64,000 bases of DNA from Chersky-840 sp963794615 (GCA_963794615.1 CAWCEP010000005.1:1196506-1260505); one strand, 5' to 3'; counted from the first letter of the stretch, positions 1-11,291 are shown. The notes: generated by a model from the letters alone, not told the origin. Translations and numbers: made by a program.

Positions 1-1917
1 CACGGTCAGGGGCCGCCCACCCGTGCCTCCGAAGCGGTAGATCCGGGAGTGCTCGAGGAAGCGGCCCACGATGGACCGGACCCGGATGGTGTCGGACAGG
101 CCCGGCACGCCAGGACGGAGGTTGCACACGCCCCGCACCACGAGGTCGATGGGAACCCCCGCCACCGAGGCGTGGTACAGGGAGTCGATCACGTCGGGGT
201 CGGTGAGCCCGTTCACCTTGATGGCGATGCGACCCTCGGGGCCGGCGGCCGCCTCCTCGTCGATGAACTCGGTGATGCGCTGGCGCAACGCCATGGGGGC
301 GACCACGAGCTTCCGGTAGCGGGCGTACCGGCTGTAGCCGGTGAGGAAGTTGAAGAGATCGCCGACATCCGCGCCGAGATCGGGGTCGGCGGAGAGCAGG
401 CCGAGGTCCTCGTACTGACGCGCCGTGCGCGGGTTGTAATTGCCGGTGCCGATGTGGCAGTAGCGCCGGATCCCGTCCTCCTCGCGCCGCACCACCAGCG
501 CCGCCTTGGAGTGCGTCTTCAGGCCGACGAGCCCGTACACCACGTGCACGCCCGCTTCCTCGAGCGCACGGGCCCATGAGATGTTGGCTTGCTCGTCGAA
601 GCGGGCCTTGAGCTCGACGACGACCGCCACCTGTTTGCCCGCTTCGACCGCCTGGATCAGCGAGGCCGCGATGGGGCTGTCACCCGAGGTGCGGTACAGC
701 GTCTGCTTGATCGCGAGGACGTCGGGGTCGGCGGCCGCCTGGGCGATGAAGAGCTCGACCGAGGTGGCGAAGGAGTCGTAGGGGTGGTGGACGAGGACGT
801 CGCGTTCGCGCAGCACCGCGAACAGGTCGGCGGGCTCGTTGCCGGCGTTGGCGAGCCGGGGTGGGGTCATGGGCGCCCACGCCTGCTCGTGCAGGTCGGG
901 GCGGTCGAGCTCGTAGACGCCCCACAGCGTGCCCAGGTCAAGGGGCGCGGCGATGGCGTACCGGTCGTCGGCTCCGAGGTCGAGCTCGTGGACCAGCATG
1001 TCGCGCATGTCGTCGGAGATGTCGGCGGCGACCTCGAGGCGCACGGCCCGTCCGAAACGGCGGCGGCGCAACTCCATCTCGACCGCGGCGAGGAGGTCGT
1101 CGGCCTCGTCCTCGTCGAGCACGAGGTCGGCGTTGCGCGTCACCCTGAAGGCGTAGTGCTCGCCGATGACCATGTCGGGGAACAACGTCGCCAGCTGGGC
1201 GGCGATGATCTGCTCCAGGGCCACGAACCGCTCGCCGTCGGGCATCACGACGAAGCGCGGCAACAGCGGGGGGACCTTGACCCGCGCCACCCGTTCCACG
1301 CCGGTGACCGGATCGCCAACGCGCACGATGAGATTGAGCGACAGGTTCGAGATGTAGGGGAAGGGGTGCCCGGGGTCCACCGACAGCGGGGTGAGCACGG
1401 GGAAGATCTGACGGCTGAAGACGTCCGTGAGGTGCTCCCGGTCGGCGTCGTCGAGCGATGACCAGTCCGCCATCCGGACCCCGGCCTCGGCCAGGGCCGG
1501 GACCACCGAGTCGAGGAAGATGTGTGACTGCCGGTCGACGAGCTCGGTCACCCGCTCGTGGATGGCGCGCAGTGCCTCACTGGGGCGCAGGCCGTCGGCC
1601 GACCGGGTGCGCAGGCCCGCGTCCACCTGGTCCTTGAGCCCCGCCACCCGCACCTGGAAGAACTCGTCGAGGCCCTCGGAGAAGATGGCCAGGAACTTCA
1701 CCCGCTCGAGGAGTGGCACCCGCTCGTCGTCGGCGAGGTCGAGCAGGCGGGCCCCGAACTCGAGCCACGACAGCTCCCGGTTGGAGAACCGCTCCGGGCC
1801 CTGCGCCGTGACGGCGTCCTCCACCCCGACGGGGGAGAGTGTCGGCGCTGCCTCGGCTACCGCGGAGCTGGGGCCAGCGGCCGTGGTGGCGCCACGCGCC
1901 GGATCGAAGGCCTGCAT
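1..1917 (-). CDS. ppk1: Polyphosphate kinase 1 (3' end outside window)
   Basis: Reversibly transfers the gamma-phosphate of ATP to inorganic polyphosphate in the cytoplasm. Read from ATG at 1917, 639 codons stay open to the left edge, so the C-terminus is missing. The N-terminal domain has the family motif RFxNRELSWLEF near residues 43-55 followed by FLAIFSEGLDEFFQVRV. The middle shows YRTSGDSPI, ELKARFDEQANI and a histidine-containing VYGLVGLKTHSK segment, the region of the autophosphorylated histidine. The last visible part, CNLRPGVPGLSDTIRVRSIVGRFLEHSR split across the edge, is also typical. A TACCCT hexamer lies 9 bases before the start. It is divergent from the SEDS gene at 2027. Family assignment is secure. 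Confidence 0.95.
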   Translation of the reverse strand, partial: MQAFDPARGATTAAGPSSAVAEAAPTLSPVGVEDAVTAQGPERFSNRELSWLEFGARLLDLADDERVPLLERVKFLAIFSEGLDEFFQVRVAGLKDQVDAGLRTRSADGLRPSEALRAIHERVTELVDRQSHIFLDSVVPALAEAGVRMADWSSLDDADREHLTDVFSRQIFPVLTPLSVDPGHPFPYISNLSLNLIVRVGDPVTGVERVARVKVPPLLPRFVVMPDGERFVALEQIIAAQLATLFPDMVIGEHYAFRVTRNADLVLDEDEADDLLAAVEMELRRRRFGRAVRLEVAADISDDMRDMLVHELDLGADDRYAIAAPLDLGTLWGVYELDRPDLHEQAWAPMTPPRLANAGNEPADLFAVLRERDVLVHHPYDSFATSVELFIAQAAADPDVLAIKQTLYRTSGDSPIAASLIQAVEAGKQVAVVVELKARFDEQANISWARALEEAGVHVVYGLVGLKTHSKAALVVRREEDGIRRYCHIGTGNYNPRTARQYEDLGLLSADPDLGADVGDLFNFLTGYSRYARYRKLVVAPMALRQRITEFIDEEAAAGPEGRIAIKVNGLTDPDVIDSLYHASVAGVPIDLVVRGVCNLRPGVPGLSDTIRVRSIVGRFLEHSRIYRFGGTGGRPLTV

Positions 1918-1926
1918 CGAACGTCC

Positions 1927-1932
1927 AGGGTA
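1927..1932 (-). promoter_or_regulatory. Candidate -10 element of ppk1
   Basis: TACCCT (minus strand) ends 9 bases before the ppk1 ATG, so transcription would begin almost at the start codon. No good -35 was recognised. Confidence 0.35.
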
Positions 1933-2013
1933 CCGCCGGTGGGGTCCCGACACGGTCCCTCGTCCCCGACCCGGCGCCGGGGTCGGTGCCAGGGTCGGCG
2001 AGGGGACCGGCAG

Positions 2014-2019
2014 TAGGCT
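2014..2019 (+). promoter_or_regulatory. Candidate -10 element, leaderless SEDS gene
   Basis: TAGGCT ends exactly 7 bases before the GTG at 2027. This is the spacing expected if the mRNA starts at the initiation codon, and it is a reason to prefer GTG 2027 over ATG 2066. Confidence 0.45.
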
Positions 2020-2026
2020 CGATCCG

Positions 2027-3418
2027 GTGCCACGACTGCTCAGTCGGCTCGCGCCCACCGAGGGGATGCGGGCCCGCCGTCCCAAGCCGAAACGGCGCAC
2101 CGAGCTCGGGCTGCTCATCTTCGGCTCGCTCATCGTGGTGGCCACCTACGTGCTCGCCTCGGTGGGGACCACGTCGAAGATCCCGGCCAACCTGGGGCCG
2201 TTCCTGGGCGTGATGCTCGGGCTCGCCCTGGTGGCGCACATCGCCAACCGCATCTACGCACCCGACGCCAATGCCGTGCTGCTCCCGATCGCCACCTTGT
2301 TGAACGGGCTCGGCTACGTGATGCTGGCCCGCATCGCCCAGCACTGGGCCCAGGCCCAGGCGGGATGGACGGCGGTGGGCGTGGGCGCCTACATCGTGAC
2401 CCTGGCGCTGGTGCGCCGGTCGCGCGACCTGGACCGGTATCGGTACCTGATGTTGCTCGTGGCGGTGGTGCTCATGCTGTCACCGCTCATCCCGCACTTC
2501 GGCCAGAAGCACAACGGGGCCCGCCTGTGGGTGGGGATCGGGCCCATCAACGGCCAACCCATCGAGCTGGCCAAGCTGGCGCTGTGCATCTTCTTCGCGT
2601 CCTACTTCGTGGAGAAGCGCGAGCTGTCTGTCGGTGCCGACGCTGCGCGTCGGGAACCGGCTCATGCTCGACCCCCGGCCCCTCGTCCCCATCCTGGTGG
2701 CGTGGGCCTTCACCATGCTGGTGCTCGGCGGCGAGGACGACATCGGGTTCGCGCTGCTCATCTTCGTGCTGTTCATGGCCATGCTGTGGCTCACGTCGGG
2801 GCGATGGAACTATCTCGCCCTGGGCGCGGTGCTCTTCGTGGCCGGGGCCTTCGCGGCGGACCGTCTCTTCTCACAGGTGAACGTGCGCGTCGCCGACTGG
2901 CTGCACCCCGCGCCCAACGTGCAGATCATGGACGGCCTCTACGGCCTGGGTTCGGGAGGACTGCTCGGCACCGGGCCTCGGGCTTCGGGAATATCAGCCA
3001 CATCCCCCAGGTGCAGAGCGACTACATCTTCGCCGCCTTCGGCACCGAGATGGGGCTGCTCGGCACGGCGTCGATCCTCTTCGCCTTCATGCTCCTCATC
3101 GGGGCCGGCTTCCGCACCGCCCAGACGGCGCGCTCGGAGTTCGCCCAGATGGTGGCGTCGGGGCTGACCGTGATCATCGGCTTCCAGGCGCTGTTCATCA
3201 TGGCAGGCATCGTCAGGCTGCTCCCCCTCACCGGCATCACCCTGCCGTTCATGGCCTACGGAGGGTCGTCACTGGTGGCCAACTACGTCCTCATCGCCCT
3301 CCTCATGCGGATCTCCGACGAAGGCGAGCGGGCCATCGTGGCCGACCAGGCGACGGCCCAACGGGTGGCGCCACCGACGATCGCAACCGTCGCCGTGGCG
3401 CCGGCGCCAGGACGCTGA
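2027..3418 (+). CDS. SEDS peptidoglycan polymerase, RodA/FtsW family (three frameshifts)
   Basis: Membrane glycosyltransferase of the SEDS family that polymerises lipid II glycan strands. The sequence resembles the RodA encoded in actinobacterial pknB clusters: a basic N-terminus, about ten hydrophobic segments, LLPIATLLNGLGYVMLARI, a central PNVQIMDGLYGLGSGGL and the C-terminal LPFMAYGGSSLVANY. The reading frame breaks three times. There is one extra base near 2627 (after EKREL), and one near 2976 and one near 2985 (around the GTGLGLGN stretch); the three +1 events together restore the frame. GTG 2027 is preferred because TAGGCT lies 7 bases upstream; ATG 2066 is the alternative. The gene is either a recent pseudogene or carries assembly errors. 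It ends facing the DUF151 gene across a hairpin. Confidence 0.85.
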   Translation: MPRLLSRLAPTEGMRARRPKPKRRTELGLLIFGSLIVVATYVLASVGTTSKIPANLGPFLGVMLGLALVAHIANRIYAPDANAVLLPIATLLNGLGYVMLARIAQHWAQAQAGWTAVGVGAYIVTLALVRRSRDLDRYRYLMLLVAVVLMLSPLIPHFGQKHNGARLWVGIGPINGQPIELAKLALCIFFASYFVEKRELSVGADAARREPAHARPPAPRPHPGGVGLHHAGARRRGRHRVRAAHLRAVHGHAVAHVGAMELSRPGRGALRGRGLRGGPSLLTGERARRRLAAPRAQRADHGRPLRPGFGRTARHRASGFGNISHIPQVQSDYIFAAFGTEMGLLGTASILFAFMLLIGAGFRTAQTARSEFAQMVASGLTVIIGFQALFIMAGIVRLLPLTGITLPFMAYGGSSLVANYVLIALLMRISDEGERAIVADQATAQRVAPPTIATVAVAPAPGR

Positions 3419-3423
3419 CCGGC

Positions 3424-3457
3424 CCCTGACCGGCGCCATGGGGCGCCCCCGTCAGGG
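3424..3457. terminator. Candidate bidirectional terminator hairpin
   Basis: Between two convergent genes. The outer stem CCCTGAC (3424-3430) pairs with GTCAGGG (3451-3457), and the inner stem GGCGCC (3432-3437) pairs with GGCGCC (3442-3447) around an ATGG loop. There is no T tract, which is common in GC-rich actinobacteria. It overlaps the last codons of the DUF151 gene. Confidence 0.5.
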
Positions 3458-4012
3458 CGGCGAGCCCGGCTCTTCCGGTCCCACCCCGGGCGGGGCGTCG
3501 GCGCCGGTGAAGACCCACTCCGCCACCAGGATCGGGGTCGGGAGCCGCTGGCGCAGGGCCAGGGCAATGGCATCGGAGGGCCGACACGGCAGGACCCGGC
3601 GACCGCGCGGCCCCATGGTGTCGATCTCGGCGAAGAACACCTGCCCCCGTCGGACGGTGACGCGCACGGCCTCGATGCTCACGTCGTGGCGGTCGAGGAT
3701 CTCGGTCACGAGCTCGTGGGTGAGGGGCCGGGGCGTGTCGATGGCGCGGAACGCGAAGGCGATGGCCGTGCCCTCGGCCATGCCCACCGGGATCCGCAGC
3801 TCGCGCCAGGGGTCTTGCGCTTCGTGCAGGACGACCTCGGGGTTGGCGCTCGGGAGATCCATCTCGACGCCGGCCACGGCCACGATCCGCCACACCTCCG
3901 GCGACAGGTCGAGCACCTCGAGCGGGGTGGGCGCCAGGGCCGCGCCCATTTGGTCCGGCGCCGACGCCTCGTGGTCGTCGGCGGCGGCCGCCCCGGCGTC
4001 GACGTCGGTCAT
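3452..4012 (-). CDS. BFN/DUF151 domain protein
   Basis: A 186-residue cytoplasmic protein of the bifunctional nuclease (DUF151) family. After an acidic, alanine-rich N-terminus of about 25 residues, the BFN domain runs to about residue 170. Typical features are the opening strand IVAVAGVEMDLPS, the LVTEILDRHDVSIEAVRV segment and the family signature RPSDAIALALR near the end. Some plant and bacterial members show RNase/DNase activity, but the role of most bacterial members is unknown. Its ATG overlaps the stop of the upstream rodA gene by 4 bases, so the two are probably co-transcribed. Confidence 0.85.
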   Translation of the reverse strand: MTDVDAGAAAADDHEASAPDQMGAALAPTPLEVLDLSPEVWRIVAVAGVEMDLPSANPEVVLHEAQDPWRELRIPVGMAEGTAIAFAFRAIDTPRPLTHELVTEILDRHDVSIEAVRVTVRRGQVFFAEIDTMGPRGRRVLPCRPSDAIALALRQRLPTPILVAEWVFTGADAPPGVGPEEPGSPP

Positions 4013-5145
4013 CGCTGGGCGCGCAATTGCACCGACAACGCGATGCCGATGGCTGAGAAGAAGGCCACGGTCGCCGATCCTCCGTAGGAAAGGAACGGGA
4101 GAGGAATCCCCGCCACGGGCATGATGCCCATGGCCATCCCGGCGTTCTCGAACACGCTGAACGCCACCAGGGTGAAGCAGCCCGCCGCCAGGAGCCGGCC
4201 GAAGGCGTCACGGGCCAGCTGGGCGCTTCGCAACAGCCGCCACGACAGGACCCCGAGCAGCGCCAGGACGCCGGCCGCGCCGACGAAGCCGAGCTGCTCG
4301 CCCAGCGCCGAGAAGATGAAGTCGGTCTGCTGCTCGGGCACGTAGGCCAGGTTGGTCTGCGGTCCGTGGAACAACCCCGTCCCCCACGAGCCTCCCGACC
4401 CGATGGCCGCCACCGACTGGCCCACGTTGTACCCGGTGCTCTGGAGGTTCTTCCCGACGTGGAAGACCGAGGTGATGCGGGTGAGCTGGTAATCCTTGAG
4501 GAGCTTGAAGTGCACCAGCGCGAACGCGCCGGTGACGGTGAGCAGCACCAGGAGCAACAGGTAGCGGTTGGGGATCCCGGCGATGACGAGCATCACGAGG
4601 AGCACCACCGACATCACGATGCCGCTGCCGAGGTCGGGTTGTTTCACCACCAACAGGATCGGCACCGCCGCCAGCGCCAGGACCTTGAGAAGGTCGTTGC
4701 GGCCCAGGCCCTCCGGGCGCCGCGCGCAAAAGGTGGCGACGGTGACGATGAGCACGAGGGTGGCGAACGCCGAGGGTTGGATCTGCACCCCTCCGACCTG
4801 CACCCAGCGCGTGGCGCCCAGCGCGCTCGACCCGATGCCGCTGAACATGGCCAGCAGGGCCAGGATCATGGCCACGTAGAGCACGGCGCTGGCATGTTCG
4901 AGCCAGCGGTAGTCGAGCGCGGCCAGCACCACCATGAAGACGAAGCCCACCACGACATAGGCGGCCTGGTGGATGAGGAAGTAGTGGGGGTTGAGTCCGG
5001 CGGCGGCGAGCTTCGACCGGGTGGCCGAATAGACGAGGATGACGCCGATGCCGGCCGCCAGGAGCGTGCTCAGCACCAGAGCGAAATCGACCCGCAACGC
5101 CAGGGGCCGACCCGTCGCCGGGCGGTGTGCGAGAGAGGTGCTCAA
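4009..5145 (-). CDS. rodA: RodA-like SEDS peptidoglycan polymerase
   Basis: Second SEDS glycosyltransferase of the window, with an intact frame of about 378 residues. It acts in the cytoplasmic membrane and polymerises lipid II, normally with a class B penicillin-binding protein. Visible family features are GVILVYSATRS in the first membrane segment, GATRWVQVGGVQIQPSAFA (classic GxxRWIxLGxxxxQPSE-like loop), VVKQPDLGSGIV, the GxGxGxxxG-like SWGTGLFHG segment, EQQTDFIFSALGEQLGF and the C-terminal PLPFLSYGGSA. The ORF is open further upstream to 5199, but that would overlap the divergent channel gene; TTG 5145 is a plausible start. It is followed by a 4-base overlap with the DUF151 gene. Confidence 0.88.
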   Translation of the reverse strand: MSTSLAHRPATGRPLALRVDFALVLSTLLAAGIGVILVYSATRSKLAAAGLNPHYFLIHQAAYVVVGFVFMVVLAALDYRWLEHASAVLYVAMILALLAMFSGIGSSALGATRWVQVGGVQIQPSAFATLVLIVTVATFCARRPEGLGRNDLLKVLALAAVPILLVVKQPDLGSGIVMSVVLLVMLVIAGIPNRYLLLLVLLTVTGAFALVHFKLLKDYQLTRITSVFHVGKNLQSTGYNVGQSVAAIGSGGSWGTGLFHGPQTNLAYVPEQQTDFIFSALGEQLGFVGAAGVLALLGVLSWRLLRSAQLARDAFGRLLAAGCFTLVAFSVFENAGMAMGIMPVAGIPLPFLSYGGSATVAFFSAIGIALSVQLRAQR

Positions 5146-5177
5146 CCGGTGTGCTCCGGCGGACCAGAATACCGGTC

Positions 5178-6125
5178 GTGCCCATCGCCGCCATTCCACC
5201 TCTGGTAGTCGACCAGGGGTGGCTCTACGACGTCCTGCGCTGGGCCGGGGTGAGCACGCCGACGGCCGCCCACTGGCAGGAGGTGGTGATCAAGCCCGTC
5301 ACCGTCCTCGTGGTGGTGTGGGTGGCGATCCTCATCGGATGGCTGGGCAGCAGGATCATCCGGCGCTGGGTGGGGGCGGCCGCCCACAAGGCGGTGGCCC
5401 ATGCCGACTCGCCCCGTGCCGCTGCCCGGGCCCTGACCCTCACCAGCCTCCTCGCCAACGTCTGGCGGGGGGTGGTGGCCGCCATCGCCTTCTTCGTGAT
5501 CCTCGGCACCATCGGCCTGAACCTCACCCCTCTGTTGGCCGGGGCCACGGTCATCGGGGCCACGCTCGGCTTCGGGGCCCAGAGCATGGTGCGCGACCTG
5601 TTGGCCGGGGTCCTGCTCACCGTGGAGGGCCAGTTCGACATCGGTGACACCATCGCCGTGGGCGACACCACCGGCACCGTCCAAGACCTGACGTTGCGCG
5701 TCACCCGCCTTCGCTCCGACGACGGCACCGTCTGGTACGTGCCCAACGGTGAGATCCGCAAGCTCGCCAACTCGTCGCGGGGCTGGGCCCAGGCCACCGT
5801 GGACGTGCCGGTACCGGCCGCCGCCGCCGTCGACACCGTGCTCGACACTATGCGGGCCGGGGCCGACGCGGTGACCAACGACCCCGACTACGCGCCGCTG
5901 TGCCTCGAACCTCCACGGGTGTGGGGCGTCGTCGCCATGGCGGCGGACACCTTCACGTGCCGGGTCTCGGTGCGCACCGCCACTAACGACCGCGAGCGGG
6001 TCGCCCGGATCCTGCGCCAGGAGATCGCGCACCGGCTGCAGGAGCAAGGCGTCTTCGCCCTGGCGGCCCCGGTGGCGGCGACGCCGGGCCCACCGGTGCC
6101 GGGCACCTCGGCCGACGATCGCTGA
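5178..6125 (+). CDS. MscS-family mechanosensitive ion channel
   Basis: Small-conductance mechanosensitive channel homologue of about 315 residues that would release solutes from the cell under osmotic downshock. It has two or three N-terminal membrane segments (around VLVVVWVAILIGWL and VVAAIAFFVILGTIG). These are followed by the conserved pore-lining TM3 and beta domain, with GATVIGATLGFGAQSMVRDL, EGQFDIGDTIAVG and VWYVPNGEI. The C-terminal alpha/beta cytoplasmic domain is short. The ORF is open upstream, but GTG 5178 starts 33 bases from the divergent rodA start and is the most likely initiation codon. The C-terminus converges with aroE. Confidence 0.88.
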   Translation: MPIAAIPPLVVDQGWLYDVLRWAGVSTPTAAHWQEVVIKPVTVLVVVWVAILIGWLGSRIIRRWVGAAAHKAVAHADSPRAAARALTLTSLLANVWRGVVAAIAFFVILGTIGLNLTPLLAGATVIGATLGFGAQSMVRDLLAGVLLTVEGQFDIGDTIAVGDTTGTVQDLTLRVTRLRSDDGTVWYVPNGEIRKLANSSRGWAQATVDVPVPAAAAVDTVLDTMRAGADAVTNDPDYAPLCLEPPRVWGVVAMAADTFTCRVSVRTATNDRERVARILRQEIAHRLQEQGVFALAAPVAATPGPPVPGTSADDR

Positions 6126-6142
6126 CGCCGGGCGACGCTCGA

Positions 6143-7036
6143 TCAACCGGGGCGGTGGCCCCGCGCCGCCGCCCACATGGCCTCGACGGGGGCGGCCCGG
6201 CCCGTCCACTGCTCGAGCGCCCGGGCGGCCTGGTGCACGAGCATCCCCAGCCCGCCCACGGCCACGGCGCCGCGCGCCGTCGCCGCGGCCAGCAGGGGCG
6301 TCTGCGCCGGGTGGTACACGAGGTCGGCCACCACCTGCCCCTCGTGCAGCGCGTCGGGGTCGACGGGGAGCCGGCCCGACGGATTCGCCCCGGCGCCCGC
6401 CATGCCCATCGGCGTGGCCTGGACCACGAGCTCGGCCCCGGTGACATCGGCGGCCGACCCCACCCGACCCACCGCACCGGCCAGGGCGGCGGCGGCCTCG
6501 GCGCGCGCCGCGGTCCGGTTCAGGACCACGACATCGGCGGCACCGGCGTCGGCCAGGGCCAGGACCACGGCGCGCGCCGCGCCGCCGGCACCGATCACGA
6601 GACAGCGCCTGGCACCGGGGTCGAACCCGGCCCCTCGTCGCAAGGCGGCCAAGAATCCCGCCCCGTCGGTCGAGTCACCGACCAACGCCCCGTCGCGCCG
6701 GCTCACGCAGTTGACCGCCCCGAGCCGACGCGCCACGTCGGTGGTGTCGTCCACCGCCGCGAAGGCGCCTTCTTTGTGCGGCATGGTGACCGACAACCCC
6801 GCGATCCGCAGGGCGCGCATCCCGGTGAGCGCGTCAGCGGTGGAACCGGCCGCGACGGGGAACGCCACCGACACCCAGTCGAGGCCGAGGGCGTCGAAGG
6901 CGGCGTTGTGCAACAACGGCGACAGCGAATGGGCGATGGGGTCCCCGATCACCCCGACGACGGTGGAAGCCCCGCTGGGCCAGGTCGGCGACGATCGGGT
7001 CGGCGACGATCGGGTCGGATCCCCTCCATGCGGCAC
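6143..7036 (-). CDS. aroE: Shikimate dehydrogenase
   Basis: Reduces 3-dehydroshikimate to shikimate with NADPH in aromatic amino-acid synthesis. The N-terminal substrate domain begins GVIGDPIAHSLSPLLHNAAF (SxS shikimate-binding motif). It continues with SVTMPHKEGAF (catalytic lysine) and NCVSRRDGALVGDSTDGAGF (second substrate-binding aspartate). The Rossmann domain has VIGAGGAARAV and the VVLNRTAARAE segment for NADP. GTG 7036 is the only reasonable in-frame start and gives a 27-residue extension containing TRSSP twice, encoded by a 15-base tandem duplication. It lies 5 bases after the mltG stop, at the end of the alaS-ruvX-mltG-aroE run. Confidence 0.93.
   Translation of the reverse strand: MPHGGDPTRSSPTRSSPTWPSGASTVVGVIGDPIAHSLSPLLHNAAFDALGLDWVSVAFPVAAGSTADALTGMRALRIAGLSVTMPHKEGAFAAVDDTTDVARRLGAVNCVSRRDGALVGDSTDGAGFLAALRRGAGFDPGARRCLVIGAGGAARAVVLALADAGAADVVVLNRTAARAEAAAALAGAVGRVGSAADVTGAELVVQATPMGMAGAGANPSGRLPVDPDALHEGQVVADLVYHPAQTPLLAAATARGAVAVGGLGMLVHQAARALEQWTGRAAPVEAMWAAARGHRPG
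6984..7013. repeat. 15-bp tandem duplication in the 5' part of aroE
   Basis: Two adjacent exact copies of gtcggcgacgatcgg (6984-6998 and 6999-7013), followed by a partial third copy (gtcgg, 7014-7018). In the aroE frame they encode TRSSP twice, before the conserved fold begins. Confidence 0.8.
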
Positions 7037-7041
7037 GGGCC

Positions 7042-8190
7042 CTACCCCAGGCCCCGGCTCTGGGCCAGACGCTCGTTGGCCTGTTGTCCGGCGAAGGTGG
7101 AGGAGAAGGCCTCGGTCCCGTCCTTGGACACCACCACGAAGTAGAGCCAGTCCCCCGGCGTGGGCGCCAGGGCCGCTTGCAGCGAGGCCTTGTCCGGGAA
7201 GCAGATGGGCGTGGGGGTGAGCCCGGCGTGCAGGTAGGTGTTGTACGGCGTGTTGAGCGCCAGGTCGGCGGAGGTCACGCGCCCCCCGTCGCGATGCTCG
7301 GAGTAGAGCACCGTCGAGTCCATCTGCAGCGGTGTGCCGCGCGCCAGGCGGTTGTAGATCACCCGTGCCACCTTGCCCAGGTTCTTCTGGTACACGCCTT
7401 CTTTCTCCACGATCGACGCGATCGTGATCGCCTGGTAGGGGGTCACGCCCACCGCGGCCGCCCCGCTGGTGAGCGACACGGCACCGGCGAGGGTGTCGAA
7501 GCGGGCGATCATGTCCTGGAGCAGCGTCTGGTCCGACTCCCGCGGCACGACCTGGTACGTCCCCGTCCCCACCAGGCCGTCGAGGTTGGTCGAGCCCACC
7601 GGTTCGAAGGGCGAACGGACCGTGCCCGAGTTGGCCAGGGCGAGGAAGTGCGAAGGGTCGTGCCCGGCGACCTCTCCCACCTGGGTCGCCACCTCGTTGA
7701 TGGTGAAGCCGGGCAGCACCGTCACGCTCGAGACGTTGGGCCCCGCCGCCAGGACGGCGCGGACATCGGCGAAGGAGTCGTGACGGCGCAGGAGGTAGCT
7801 GCCCGGTTGGACCGTGGGGGTGCCGTGCAGGGTCAGGTAGACGCGAAAGGCCAGCGAATTGTCGACGACGTGGTCGCGCACGAGCGATCCGGTGATGGTG
7901 CCCATCGACGACCCCGGCGCCACGGCCACCACGACCTGGGCCCCCCCGGGACCTCCCAGCTGGCTCTGGTACCACGCCACGGCCCCCACCACGAGGGCCA
8001 GGACCACGACGGCGGCGAACGCCAACCGGGTGCGTCGACGCCGGTACACCTCGGGCCGGGCCCGCCTGTGGCCGCCATGGCGCGGTCCGGGCCGGCGTGC
8101 ACCCGCCGGCGGGGAGGGGCGCTCCCCGCCGGGCCCCGGGCCGGCGTCAGCCCTCGCCGCGGTCGTGGGCCGGCCGTCGCCGTCACGCAT
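7042..8190 (-). CDS. mltG: Endolytic transglycosylase MltG
   Basis: Membrane-anchored lytic transglycosylase (YceG family) that cleaves nascent peptidoglycan and sets glycan length. The cytoplasmic N-terminus is proline/arginine-rich. One membrane anchor (LAFAAVVVLALVVGAVAWY) is followed by a LysM-like region and the YceG catalytic domain. That domain has the signature ITIASIVEKEG, whose glutamate is catalytic, then VARVIYNRLARGTPLQMDSTVLY and LNTPYNTYLHAGLTPTPI split over the loop. ATG 8190 overlaps the ruvX stop by 8 bases and is preferred over the longer ORF from 8298. It sits between ruvX and aroE as in other actinobacteria. Confidence 0.92.
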   Translation of the reverse strand: MRDGDGRPTTAARADAGPGPGGERPSPPAGARRPGPRHGGHRRARPEVYRRRRTRLAFAAVVVLALVVGAVAWYQSQLGGPGGAQVVVAVAPGSSMGTITGSLVRDHVVDNSLAFRVYLTLHGTPTVQPGSYLLRRHDSFADVRAVLAAGPNVSSVTVLPGFTINEVATQVGEVAGHDPSHFLALANSGTVRSPFEPVGSTNLDGLVGTGTYQVVPRESDQTLLQDMIARFDTLAGAVSLTSGAAAVGVTPYQAITIASIVEKEGVYQKNLGKVARVIYNRLARGTPLQMDSTVLYSEHRDGGRVTSADLALNTPYNTYLHAGLTPTPICFPDKASLQAALAPTPGDWLYFVVVSKDGTEAFSSTFAGQQANERLAQSRGLG

Positions 8191-8629
8191 CGTGACCGCC
8201 GTCGCGTCGGGAGCGACCATCGAGCCATGCCTGGAGGAGGACGGCGGCCGCGCTCTGGTCGATCCGGGCGCGCTGGGCGCGACCGCGGCGACCCGCATCG
8301 CGCAGCGAACGCGCCGCGCTCACCGTCGTGAGGCGCTCATCGAAGGTCTCTACCGTCACACCGCGCGGAGTCAGGAACGCGGCCAGCTCGTCGGCATCGG
8401 CCTGCGCCGCCAGGGCGGCCGGGCCACGCCGGCCGTTGAGGCTCAGGGGGAGGCCCACCACCACCCGGTGCGCACCGGCTTCGTCGACCACGGCCGCCAG
8501 CGCGTCCCAGTCGGCGGCGCGATCGCCACTGCGCTCGATCGTGGTGCGCGGCGAGGCGAGCGTCCCCGTGCCGTCGGAGACGGCGACACCGATGCGCCGC
8601 GCCCCGAGGTCGACCCCCACCACCCGCAC
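8183..8629 (-). CDS. ruvX: Putative pre-16S rRNA nuclease YqgF/RuvX
   Basis: RuvC-fold nuclease of 148 residues thought to trim the 5' end of pre-16S rRNA. The first strand carries VVGVDLGARRIGVAVSDG with the metal-binding aspartate. The middle has VVGLPLSLNGRRGP with the G(L/V)P family motif. The C-terminal part has ERLTTVSA and IDQSAAAVLLQAWLD, where the IDxxAAxxIL motif supplies the last acidic residue. Length is normal for the family. It lies 24 bases after alaS and overlaps the start of mltG. Confidence 0.92.
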   Translation of the reverse strand: MRVVGVDLGARRIGVAVSDGTGTLASPRTTIERSGDRAADWDALAAVVDEAGAHRVVVGLPLSLNGRRGPAALAAQADADELAAFLTPRGVTVETFDERLTTVSAARSLRDAGRRGRAQRARIDQSAAAVLLQAWLDGRSRRDGGHDA

Positions 8630-8653
8630 TGCGCTCAGGCCACCCGCACGGCG

Positions 8654-11215
<2,562 letters not shown>

Positions 11216-11224
11216 GATCGGACG

Positions 11225-11230
11225 ATCCTA
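11225..11230 (-). promoter_or_regulatory. Candidate -10 element of alaS
   Basis: TAGGAT on the minus strand, 9 bases before the alaS ATG. An mRNA from here would have almost no leader. Confidence 0.4.
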
Positions 11231-11291
11231 CCGGCCGCCTTCGCCCACCCGGGGCGTGGTGCGCCCCGAACAGGGCTCCCAGCCAGCGTGT

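Noticed and set aside
1427..2026. Long N-terminal extension of the SEDS ORF
   Set aside because: This part is antisense to ppk1 and has no membrane-protein character; the start is placed at GTG 2027.
6148..6163. Hairpin CGGGGC-GGTG-GCCCCG at the aroE end as a terminator
   Set aside because: It lies within aroE coding sequence, has no T tract, and short GC stems are frequent by chance here.
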